Made by a program: the position numbers and the translations under genes
Assembly: GCA_017979445.1 (NCBI GenBank)
Contig: CM030715.1
Span: 16,125,602 to 16,189,601 of the forward strand
Direction of reading: 5' to 3'
DNA: 64,000 nucleotides
Source of the DNA: Akebia trifoliata
Taxonomy: Eukaryota > Streptophyta > Magnoliopsida > Ranunculales > Lardizabalaceae
The notes under the pieces: generated by a model
The model's input: only the letters and a program-made list of their open reading frames with translations
Databases searched by the model: none
What the model was told of the DNA's origin: nothing
Shown here: positions 11,031 through 20,666 of the stretch, piece by piece
Layout of the letters: the number at the start of each line of letters is the position of its first letter
Numbering within the stretch: position 1 is the first letter of the stretch

Positions 11031-12640
11031 AAAAAAGGGTTTGGGTTCTGTTAACAGCAAAGCCTAGTTGGGGGCAAGAATAAAAGTTTTTTTATTAGTT
11101 TTTTTAATTTTCTTCACGCCTCGTTAACAGCAGCAACGTGCTGATGTAATTGGTGTGTCATGAATAAAATGCTATTTGTTCTCCCCCCACATCATCTTCT
11201 TAAAAGGCTATGCACCTGGTTTCAGTGTTTTATCTCGATAGAGACTAAACCGGTCTTCTCTGTTGATCAAACCAAATCAGTCCGTTTGATTTGAAAATCC
11301 ACAAAAAATCGCTGATTTCTTTAGATTTAGAGTGGAAATCTATTAGCTCTTCTTGAAACCGATTAGAGTCCAAATGATTTAATCAAGAGAAAAATCAATC
11401 TTTCTCTCGTTGTCGAAGAAAGAGTTCTAGTTGCTGTTTTGATTGGCGTTGGACTCATGATTCAGCGTAAAAGAATAGGATCTCAATCTTTTTTTTCTTG
11501 AAAAATAAAGAGAGAACACAAGATTTATGGATTTTCCATTGAAAATCTGATTTGTAAGTTCGAATCTGAACCAAGAACGTTGCTGTGTTTTGATCAAACA
11601 TGGAAATTTTGTAATCGGTAATAAAGGTGAACGAAAACCGTGGCCAATGGATTGGGTTCCATGAATGCTTCTACGTCAATATCAAGCTCTAACAGAGCGT
11701 TAATGGTAGCTGTTTTTTTGTCTACGTGGAAAGGAGGCAGCAGAGAGATATTTTTGTTTCTATTCACCTGTGTGGAAGAGAGGCAGCAAAGAGAGATATC
11801 TCTCTCTCTATCTCTCCTTCATCTCTCAATCTCTCTCTCTCTCTCTCTCTCTCATCTCTCAATGTCTCACATTGTTCAAACCAGAATCCTTAACTCTAAA
11901 GAATGTGAGGCCTTCTCCTGCTTGTTTTCAAAATTTAGTTTAAAAGACATCTTTTAAGGTGGGTGTTTACTCACCAGATTAGCGGGATCCTGTTTTTGCA
12001 ACAAGAAAAAAAAAAGAGTGAAAAAAAAGGGAGAATCACCCAACCAATGATCTAATTGTAAATGTTTCAAATTTGCTGGGAACCAATGCACATTGTCGCT
12101 GCATCCGCTTTGGAGAATGGGTTTCCAAATCAACGAGGTTTTCAAAAACCCATGTTGTTGTCATCCACTACCATAGCATGATTTGATTGCTGCGCCAAGA
12201 TTCTGTTATGGTATGACCATCTACTTGATGTTGGTAAATAGGAGAATTCCAAACAAAAAAAATTAAAGCTTGCCTCCATTTATACCTTATTATTTTTTGT
12301 TTTTTTTTGTTTTTGTGTTGCAAAGAGCAAGCAAGAAGAGGTTTTAAGCACGTCACTCAAAAGTCTGAATTTCAATTGTGAAATTTGGACTAAATCAGTT
12401 GCCTTTATAGACTTGTCTCTAAAAAAAAGGGGAAAAAGGAATTTTCTTTGCAAGTTAGGCAAGTCCTTTATTGTGATTTTTATTCTAAAAGTCTATAGAG
12501 TTTTGTTACATAGACAAATCATGGTGAGGGACCCGCATTTTTTTTTAAAAAGGGATCAAATTGGCCTTGTCCACATGTAAAATGGGTGATTTTTTAGTAT
12601 TTAAGATTTTCAACCTCCAAATTTGTTGATGTTGAAGTCA
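11031..12640. other. B-specific insert of unknown origin
   Basis: About 1.6 kb present in B1 and, inverted, in B2 (about 30330-31990), with no counterpart in the A or C leaders. It contains a (CT)n microsatellite at about 11800-11860. The minus strand contains a pyrimidine tract ending GCAAAAACAG, a short open stretch, then GTGAGTAAAC (about 11968-12010), which looks like the 3' end of an intron, a tiny exon piece and a donor site. Other short open frames are MANGLGSMNAS (11640, plus) and LIWKPILQSG (12145, minus). I do not recognise the protein. It could be captured host sequence or an older transposon. Confidence 0.45.
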
Positions 12641-12700
12641 AAGGGTAAGGTTATCCTCACAAAGTTAGTGAGATTTTAAATCTTGCTAACATCTTTGACC
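12636..12700 (+). repeat. Nested palindrome in the B1 leader
   Basis: Inner arms GTTAG..AGATT (12664-12675) and AATCT..CTAAC (12679-12690) pair almost without a loop. Outer arms GTCAAAG and CTTTGAC flank them. The same palindrome is in B2 near 30265-30335. It could be a leader hairpin or the remains of a small inverted-repeat element. Confidence 0.6.
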
Positions 12701-13058
12701 TCACCACGTGGCAATATAAAAAGGAAAGAGAATTCATAACTCCTTATCTATAATTAGCAATCTAATCTCAATTCGATATTCATTTAAAATTTGAATTTGT
12801 TTGAGATCACCCAAATAACCCTTTGATTGGACCATATAAAAAAAAAATTCATTTGATTTGAAAAAAAAATTTGTGTGCTTGTTTCGATATTGGATTGGAT
12901 CTGATTAATTATTCCATGTCATATTCATTGATTGGTTTGCCATAATCGTAGTTGATATATATTTCCTGATGTGTCTACTTTGATCTATATTATGAATTTT
13001 TGAATGATTTGATTAAGATTTCATGTGGTATCAATGTGTGATGGTATGATCAGGTCCA

Positions 13059-13900
13059 TTGGTCCATTATTTGAAAAGGCCCCGGGCACACCCCACCTTG
13101 TTTTGCACACATCACATGCACGTTTACCGCTTTACTCACTTACACGTCCCATTTAGCCAACGTGGCACTAGTGCGTGGCCCGGTCTCTTCGGAGATGCGA
13201 CGTCATTCATGAAACCCACAACTCCAGTCACGTACCTTAGGGTATATCAAACTGGGGCATCAATACCGTCTGATCAGGTGATTCTGAGAGACATATTGAT
13301 GCACCCAGGCTGGGGCGACCTGAGCCTTTAACCTATTGTAAGCCACACAGTCACATGTCCCGATTGCCAACGTAGTACTAGTACGTGGTCGGTCCCCTCG
13401 TGGGATGCCAAACCATTTATGAAAGTTACAACTCTTGACTCGTACCCGTAGGTATAAAAGGTAATCTAAGTATATCAATTGCACTTCTTGGTCAAAATCG
13501 GTGCCTAAGTAAGATCTTGCCCCGCTGTTCCCTACTGTACGAGGGGGATAGACTACGTCTATTCTAGACGAGAGGTATTTAAGTGGGCCCTTGCTCAGCA
13601 TTGTGCGCCACCTCTTAACTGGATATCAGACTGGCTGTTTTTGGCTTCAGAGAAGTGAATTGAGGTTTTAGATTATCACCTACACGGTATATCAAACCAA
13701 GTCACTACATATCGAAAGGTATATAGGTGTGCTTGGGCAAGGGTGGCTAGATGAAAATGCATTGCACGTAGTAAGCTTAGAGTCTAGAAACCTTCCCAGT
13801 AGGTCACGACTCGAACTTATCGTGGGTGTTCCGGGTTGTTTATTGAATGAATGCCTATTGTTGGATGAATGTTTGTGAGTGATGAATGATGAGATCAAAG
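13059..13900 (+). other. Conserved leader block, copy in B1
   Basis: This ~840-bp block occurs in five elements of the window. It is open for 90 codons on the plus strand (13059-13331; ...RVYQTGASIPSDQVILRDI...) and for 113 codons on the minus strand (13601-13260; MLSKGPLKYLSSRIDVVYPP). Repeated small motifs are GGTATATCAAAC and CTAGTACGTGG or CTAGTGCGTGG. It sits upstream of where gag or ORF1 should be, and I match it to no known protein. It may be a structured RNA leader (packaging or translation control) rather than a gene. Confidence 0.6.
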
Positions 13901-14039
13901 TGTATGATTGTCCTCAAGGATCAAGAATTTATTTTCGAAAATTAAAATGGGTGCACCAACCCAATAAAGAACCCATCTTTTACAATAATGACCCAGTCCA
14001 TCCCGATCCAACAGTCCTGATGGACCGGGCCATTTAAAT

Positions 14040-14300
14040 CGAAATAGAAATCAAATTTTCAAAGAAGAAAAAATAGTTTACAAAGGCAAAGTATTTCCCC
14101 AAAAAAAATGTTTTCCAGAAAAAATGTTATTCTTTAGGAAAAAAAATATTTTCTAAGAAAAAACGTTTTCCAAAAAATATTTTTCATAAAAAAACAAGAT
14201 TTTCCCAGAGAGAAAATGATTTTCAAAAAAAAAGTATTTTTCAGAGAAAAATGTTTTCCAGAAGAAAATATTTTCCAAAAGAAAAAGAAAATGAAGGAAA
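14040..14300 (+). repeat. TTTTCC/GGAAAA tract
   Basis: Irregular repeats of ATTTTCCAGA and GGAAAA-type words. Similar tracts are at 28605-28920 and 57130-57300, always just after the leader block and directly before the ORF1 position. ORFs drawn here are low-complexity. Confidence 0.6.
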
Positions 14301-15060
14301 AGTGATTTACAAAAGATATATATTTGCATGAAAATTATTGAAATATATTTGAAGTTGTTATTCATGAAAACATTATTTGTCAATATTTTTCAAGAGTGCA
14401 GTAATTAAATAAATTCTTTTTCTTCTGAATAATCATTAAATGGATGAACTTTTTGAACTTTTTAATGGATTGGTGCACAAAATTCAATAAAATCTCAGGG
14501 TTCATTTAAAATGTTATCAGGGGGTGACACTGAAATTGGTTAAATTCATCTTCACAGAGGGTTTAAGGGTTATCATTGTATCTAAGCTCAATCGTCCATC
14601 GTCTAGGTAGGGTTGTAAATCCGATCAGTTAGAGTAAACGTCAATATCAAGTCAACAGTCAGAAATGACCTCAAAATTTCTCAACATCATCCAATTGTTC
14701 TTTGAAAATCATAGTGCTTCAATCCTACCGGTTGTAAGTAATGTCCCAGTTCTCATCAAGCTCGTTTTGGGTAGTCTTGAGTTTTCATGGGTCATTTGGG
14801 TTAGCTCGAGTCATTTTTTCTAGCAAGGTCATGTCTTCCTTAGATTGAGCCTACTCTTTTTTATTGAGTCAAGTTAGTTCGTCGAGTTTGTAGAAGTGTC
14901 TGTCGCCCCTTTTGAATTGATCGTACAAAAGAAATTTTTGAATATCTCGAGCGCATTAACGAATTAACTAATAATCTAGATTCAAGAAAGCAAAGGTCAT
15001 TGACCTCGGAACAGAAATAAATTCCTAAAGAGATTCAAATAGAAACCATCTTATCTCTAG
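14301..15060 (+). other. B1 internal region without gene
   Basis: About 14330-14500 aligns with sequence on the far side of ORF1 in element C (about 55770-55880, minus strand), so ORF1 has been removed here. The rest shows no coding signal. Confidence 0.6.
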
Positions 15061-15061
15061 A

Positions 15062-15150
15062 GGAACACAAGGGGATAATGAATTTTTTCAGAAATTTCAA
15101 AAAGACTTGTTCGCGTGTGGGCCTATGAGGATATGTTAAGTGTAAGCTTG
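15062..15150 (+). pseudogene. Trace of the reverse transcriptase N-terminus (B1)
   Basis: Reads EEHKGIMNFFRNF and, after a frameshift, VWAYEDM, which resembles the FAWSYEDMPG start of Tat-type reverse transcriptase. It is followed within about 200 bp by integrase sequence, so most of pol is deleted. The B2 counterpart is at about 27808-27885. Confidence 0.45.
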
Positions 15151-15334
15151 GGTTGTTGTCTTACACGGATTAGATATGAATTGATAAAATGATATCAAAG
15201 AAGATCTTACAAAATGTATCAGTGCTAGACTTTTCACATGGAATAGATACTCGTCTATATCAATGGAAGTAAGAAAAATGTTATAAAATGTATCAGCACT
15301 ATCCTTACTACATCTTGAGTTGCAAATCACATAT

Positions 15335-16024
15335 CATCAGCTGATATGGGGGTACCTTTTGAACTGATCTCTGATAATGGGTCGTACTTCAAAGCATAAA
15401 TCATTACTCTATGTTTAAAGTTGAAGATCCGGAAGCACAAATCAATCCCCCCTACCGTCCTAAGATCAATGGAACGGTTGAAGCAGTTAGTAAGAGTATC
15501 AAGACTATCATCAGGAAAATGAGTCAATAACATTGACATTGGTCAGAAAAATTATCATTCACGCTGTGGGACATATCGAACTCTAATTCGATCTCTCATT
15601 TCCTCCTATTGGAGCTATTCTCTACTCCTTAGTGTATGCCATGGAATCAATCTTACCAGTTGAAATGAAAATTCCGTCTCTCAGGGTCTTGTTAGAAAAA
15701 TCATTGCTAGAAACAGATTGGGTTCGTCAGCAGTATGAAGAATTAAACTTGATCGAAGAAAACGAGTTAAAGCCCTGTACCATGTGCAAACTTATCAAAG
15801 AAGAGTTGCTCGTGCGTGTAACAAAAAGATCAAGGCGCCGTCACGTACAAGTCAGAGATTTAGTACTCAAAGAGAATAGGGCACCTATTTTTATCCCGGG
15901 GAAAGTTCAAACCAAATTGGGGAAGTCCGTTCATCGTCAGGAAAAGCTGTCAGACTCAAGATCATGATGGAATCGAGTTACCAGAACCAACCAACCTTGA
16001 CCAAATCAAACGTTACTACATTTA
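15335..16024 (+). pseudogene. Integrase C-terminal remnant of B1
   Basis: The second half of a Ty3/gypsy integrase, broken by frameshifts and stops. Visible are PFELISDNGSYF (second catalytic Asp) near 15355, YRPKINGTVEAV (catalytic Glu) near 15450, and an open 111-codon stretch from 15632 starting MYAMESILPVEMKIPSLRVL. This matches the YGMEAVLPVEVEIPSL region that follows the core in Tat integrases and is present in C at 45672-46220. The zinc-binding domain and first catalytic Asp are missing. With no gag, protease or RNase H, B1 is non-autonomous. Confidence 0.8.
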
Positions 16025-16172
16025 AGGAGGGCCATCTTTGGCGAATCAATCCTCATATTACCTAGTTACCCTGTTCAACATATCCTTTCTCAACCCTTTG
16101 TAGCCTTTTAAAAAAAAATGAATGATGTTTTTTTTCTTTCTCAGCCCGATCACTTAACCTAGGGGAGGGAAC

Positions 16173-16250
16173 TTCGAACTATGTCTTGGTCTGATCCTAA
16201 AATTCTGGGGTACGTAGGCAACCTGAGAAGTTACTTCAGGCCCGACCACA
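16173..16250 (+). promoter_or_regulatory. Conserved 3' non-coding motif (B1)
   Basis: GAACTATGTCTTGGTCTGAT, then GGGGTACGTAGGCAACCTGA and TTACTTCAGGCCCG. The last part can fold through CCTGA and TCAGG. It is present at the same place after integrase in B2 (26759-26836) and A (36433-36520). Similar GTACGTAGGC sequences are known after integrase in Tat and Athila elements; the role is unknown. Confidence 0.6.
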
Positions 16251-16568
16251 TCAAAATAAAAAAAATCTATTTCCCCACACAAAAAATCAAAAAAATAAAA
16301 AAAAAAAATTCAAAAGAGAAAGAAATATCATCCAAAATGGGGAAGAAAATTCAAGAAAAAAGTTTTAAATGAAATGCCACACAAGGGGCATTTGGGTTTT
16401 TGAGCCTCAAATCCATTTCTTTTTTATACCCAGTCCCTAAGCCTACCTATAAAAGTCCTCCTAAGTACCGTGCGAAAAGTCAAGGAAGATAGCAAAGCAT
16501 GATCAGGCAGCAACTCCAGAAGTTCAGAGACAAAAAAAAAAAATAAAAAGATAAAAAATGATGAAGCC
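16251..16568 (+). other. A-rich 3' region of B1, no gene
   Basis: Poly-A-rich non-coding sequence downstream of the conserved motif. Confidence 0.6.
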
Positions 16569-16570
16569 TG

Positions 16571-16774
16571 CTAAGTTGAAAACAGAAAAGGGCGACTTAG
16601 GCAAAAAATAAGGCAAGCTCGCAGGTTGAAAATCTGAAAGGACAACTTGGCAACAATCAGAGCCAAGAAGAAAAAAAAAAAAAAAAAAAGCTCGCTAGAT
16701 CGAAAACCTGCAAGGCAATCTAGGCAAAAGCTAGAGCAAGCTCGCTAGATTGAAAACCTGAAAAGGCGATCTAG
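16571..16774 (+). repeat. Four-unit hairpin series with a conserved loop (B1)
   Basis: Four imperfect units share a loop close to GAAAACCTGAAAAGGCG. Their stems differ: CTAAGT/ACTTAG (16571-16600), CAGGTT/AACTTG (16622-16649, one wobble), CTAGAT/ATCTAG (16695-16723) and CTAGAT/ATCTAG (16745-16774). Confidence 0.75.
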
Positions 16775-17575
16775 GCAAAAGTTAGAGCAATAAGAAAAAT
16801 AGAAAAAGATCCCAAGCTGAGAGCGGTCCGAGCTGAAACATTAGAAATCCGAATAATCAAGTTCAATACTTAGCTTAAAACCCGGCATAGACTCAGAAAA
16901 GCCACAAGTATCTTGTCTACGATCGATCTGAAATGTTTACTTCCCTAAGTGAACCAATGGAGAGAAGGGTGAATTCTACGATGAAACTCGAAAGGAAATA
17001 ATTTTGGTACTCTTGAGCCTGACTCAAAACCTTCAATAAAAATCAATCAAAATTAAAAAGTTGAGTTTTTATTGCGCTTGTGGTAATCAATTATTTCAAA
17101 CCTTCATACAAGGGGCATTTTCTTTCTTTTTTAATGTAATTTTTCCCCCTTATACTAGGGGCATTTTTTTATGATGTGTTCAATTATTTTCAAGGCCATG
17201 GTCATTGTCAAACTAGAGGCATTTTGCTTTTGAGCAGTGTTAATCCTAAGAGATAATGACAACCCCAAATTTAAGGTAACCCTCTTGATAATAGTTTTTC
17301 AAAAAACTCTTGAGGTTCGAAAGAAATAAAAATTCAGGTTTAAAATTTTTGGATAAATCCTTGAGGTTCAAACAAAAGCATTTCGGATCTCACATAAGAG
17401 ATATAACATTCTTTCAGTCTCCAGATTCTTCTCCAGATTCAATCATTCTTGGAATCAATCATTTCTCCGCCAGATTCATTATCTTCCAGATTTATTCGTT
17501 CTCCGATTGTTCTAGTCGGTTTTCTCCAAATTCGTTCATTCTTTCCAAAATTCATTCATCCCTCTACCAGTTTTG
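16775..17575 (+). other. 3' non-coding region of B1
   Basis: No gene. Several stretches end in GGGGCATTTT (17110-17230), resembling partial copies of the polypurine-tract flank. Confidence 0.55.
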
Positions 17576-17985
17576 CTCAGTTCCGCCAAGGGTTATCTGG
17601 ATTTGGCTCAGTTGGCCGCCAAGGGTTAACTTGGATTTTGCTCAGTTTCCGCAAAGGGTTATCTTGGATTTTGCTCAGTTGCCGCCAAGGGTTATCTTGG
17701 ATTTTGCTCAGTCTCCGCCAAGGGTTATCTTGGATTTTGCTCAGATACCGCCGAGGGTTTTCTCGGAACTATGCTCAGATACCGCCGAGGGTTTTCTCGG
17801 AACTATGCTCAGATACCGTCGAGGGTTTTCTCGGAACTATGCTCAGTTACCGCCGAGGGTTTTCTCGGAACTATGCTCAGATACCGCCGAGGGTTTTCTC
17901 GGAACTATGCTCAGTTACCGCCGAGGGTTTTCTCGGAACTATGCTCAGATACCGCCGAGGGTTTTCTCGGAACTATGCTCAGGAA
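17576..17985 (+). repeat. Tandem hairpin array of B1, 12 units
   Basis: Five units of about 33 bp with arms CCAAG/CTTGG are followed by seven units of 34 bp with arms CCGAG/CTCGG, with loops GGTTAT or GGTTTT. The first unit is degenerate. The long ORFs across it (17310-18155 and two others) exist because the repeat has no stop codons in several frames, so they are not treated as genes. Confidence 0.92.
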
Positions 17986-18347
17986 CTATGTTCAGATTAT
18001 ATTCAAATTATGCTCAGTTTATATTCAAATTATGCTCAGTTTATACTCAGATTATGCTAAATTTATGCTCAGGTTTTACTCAGTTTCACACAGTGCACAC
18101 ACTTGCACATTTGCACTTTTTAGTCAGGGAGAATTCTCTAAAATCAAGGATCTGACACCGTCAGTGAGAGTTTGCGCTCAAGGACCTGACAACCTTTTGA
18201 TTCGGGGAGAGCTTTATTCTCAAGGATCCGAACACCTTGACAAATTGCTTAAATCAGGCTGCAAAATGAACTGTCACTAGCTTTGGCATTCGGATATCGT
18301 ACTAATCTACCAAGATAGATTTGCTATCTAGTTTGCTTCAACCCTCT

Positions 18348-18363
18348 GCCAAAGAGGGGCATC
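18348..18363 (+). promoter_or_regulatory. Polypurine tract of B1
   Basis: CCAAAGAGGGGCATC directly before the 3' LTR. It would prime plus-strand DNA synthesis. The same tract is seen on the minus strand at 22387-22402 and 24447-24462. Confidence 0.85.
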
Positions 18364-20105
18364 TGTAGACACCCCATTTTTGCATCCGCCTGATTAATCA
18401 ACTCGTCAACCCGATCGCAATGATTCCCAATGATGGATGTGTATTCCATTGCTTTATTTTGTTACCAGATGTGTTTCAGAAATCCGGATGAGGTATCTCG
18501 AATTGACAAAACCTTAAAACCACGCTACGCTAGGAAAATACGACCCCAGAAACATAGAAATCATCATCTTGCAGACCAAAAAGAAACTTCACGATAAAAA
18601 TCACTAAAAATTACCAAATTACCAAAATACCCCTAACCTCAAAACAACCCTAGAGCCTACGTTACGCTTAGGAAAACTCTCTCGAACACATAAAATAACA
18701 AATTGGAACCAAATAAATCATTTCGCCAATTTTAACAGATTTGATATAAAATTATGAAAATACCCCTCATAAAGTTCACAATCATTTCACATAAAAATTT
18801 TCATAAATGACACAAACCAACATTCACATTGAATTCCTTACGAAAAACCGATTCTAAAACATCATAGAACATTAAAAACCGACTTGAAACGTGAAAAGTC
18901 CTCTCCGGGGGTAAAACGGTAATTTCACAATTTTCATAATTAAAAATTTCGAAATTAATAAATAAAATATTAAATAATTAAAGTGAAACATTAATGAAAT
19001 TAATTTAAAAATTTAAACCTAAAAAATCGATCAATCGGACTCTCAGGCAAAATTGTTGAGGGTTCGTGGGATATTTCTTTAAAGACCCCTCCATTTGGGG
19101 GTCCAAAGAATTAAAGATATTTTAGAGGGGGATTCTCCAAAAATGAAAAGTAAATCAAGGAAGACTGAAGTCAAGGTATTAAAGTCAATCAAGTGAGACT
19201 GAAGTCAAAATTAAAGTCAATTAAGCAAGACTAAAGTCAAGATATTAAAAGTCAAGGAATTAAGACTAAAGTCAAAACCTTAAAAGTCAATCAAATAAGA
19301 CCAAAAGTCATAATAGAATTATAATTGATTAATAACTCTATCTAATAGAGTTCTAACTTAAAAATAAATTCTACCTAAAACAATTCTAATTAAAACATAA
19401 TTCTACCTAAAACAAGTCAAACTAAAACACAACTCTAAATTAAAAGATCTCTAATTAAACACTAACTCTATCCAAATCAACCCTAAAAAACATCTATAAA
19501 ATAGAGGTGCTCACACCCTATTTTCGTATAAAATCATAAACCCTAAGAGAAGTAGGTCTAGAAGCTCCCCTAACCCCCATAAACCCTAGTTTTGGAGCCC
19601 CAACTCCTTAACTAACATCCATCCTTCAATTTTAGTCTAGAAAACACCCAAAAGCCTTCTAAAAAACACCCCCAAATCCGCAACGAACTTGAAGAGTTCA
19701 GATTCAAAAACAAGGAGATACCTTACCTCGGAGATCCGAAGTCAAATCCGGAAACAGAACGAAGCAAGGGAGCACGGTACAAGGAGCTCTTTTTGTCAGA
19801 TCTGAGGGAACCAAGTCCTTGCCATCGGAAAGGTAAATTTTTTTTTTATTTATTTCTATCTAGGTTTTAGCAATGTAATTTACTTGGGACTTTAGTAGAG
19901 ACCGGCTTTGGTCGGGCGGGGTTGGTGCCTAACACCTTCCAACCCCGTAACTTGATTCCCGAATTCAGATTTTTTATGGTAGATTAGTTCTTTTTATCCA
20001 TGTTAGAGTCAGTATGGTTCCTAGACCACAATAACTAGGTGGCGACTCCCAAACCTCAAGGGTCAAAAGCGGATCCACGTACCCCACGGATCGAGGGCGC
20101 TTTCA
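18364..20105 (+). repeat. 3' LTR of B1
   Basis: Runs from TGTAGACACC to GCGCTTTCA, 1742 bp, paired with 8716-10487. The right flank is GTAAC, not the ATTGC found left of B1. Confidence 0.92.
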
Positions 20106-20666
20106 GTAACTGAGAATCACTAAAATAAGATGAAAAAATGATTTTCAAAAAATTGATTCGAGTGCCCATTCACACCCATTTCTAAAAAAGAATTGGTGGT
20201 GACTCCAAACCACGTAGCATTGAGGTTCGAAAATGAAATATCTCATGTCTAGAACTTGGCGACTCCACTTGGGAACCTTTCAGGTTCAAACCATGTTATT
20301 TGGCCATTTTTATAAAGTTTCACAAAAAATTTCAATAGGTGTTTACTAACTTCTTTAATTGTTTGTGTTTGTTTTGGGTATCTTGTTCTTATTCTTTGAG
20401 AGTGATTGTAATATTTTGTTTATCTTTTGTAGGTTGAATGCTTGTAAATGGGTTGATACTTGTTTTTAAAATGCACTTGTGCACTTACACGCTTGCATAG
20501 CTCATTACACAAACCTCCTTTACCAATAAAAGTTTAAACTTGGATACTTAGTAGTTTCATGAATTGAGATCGCTTATTTAGGGTACGGGGACGAACACAT
20601 CCAACCCAATCACCAACTTAAGACGTGTGTATTTCGATATGCAGTGAGGTTTGAAGAATGGGTAAC
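20106..20666 (+). mobile_element. Piece of a third retrotransposon family, flanked by GTAAC
   Basis: It begins with GTAAC (20106-20110) and ends with GTAAC (20662-20666). It holds an LTR end, a primer-binding site (20257-20275) and about 385 bp of leader in plus orientation. It has no similarity to the A, B, C or G leader. No gene. Confidence 0.7.
20257..20275 (+). promoter_or_regulatory. Primer-binding site of the third family
   Basis: TGGCGACTCCACTTGGGAA. The first 13 bases are identical to the B1 site and the rest differs, so this is a related but separate Tat-like family. Confidence 0.7.

Noticed and set aside
17576..17985. CRISPR array
   Set aside because: Repeats are directly adjacent without unique spacers, in a plant retrotransposon.
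17310..18280. ORFs of 281, 203 and 169 codons
   Set aside because: The same tandem array in B1. The protein repeat cycles through three frames because the unit is 34 bp.
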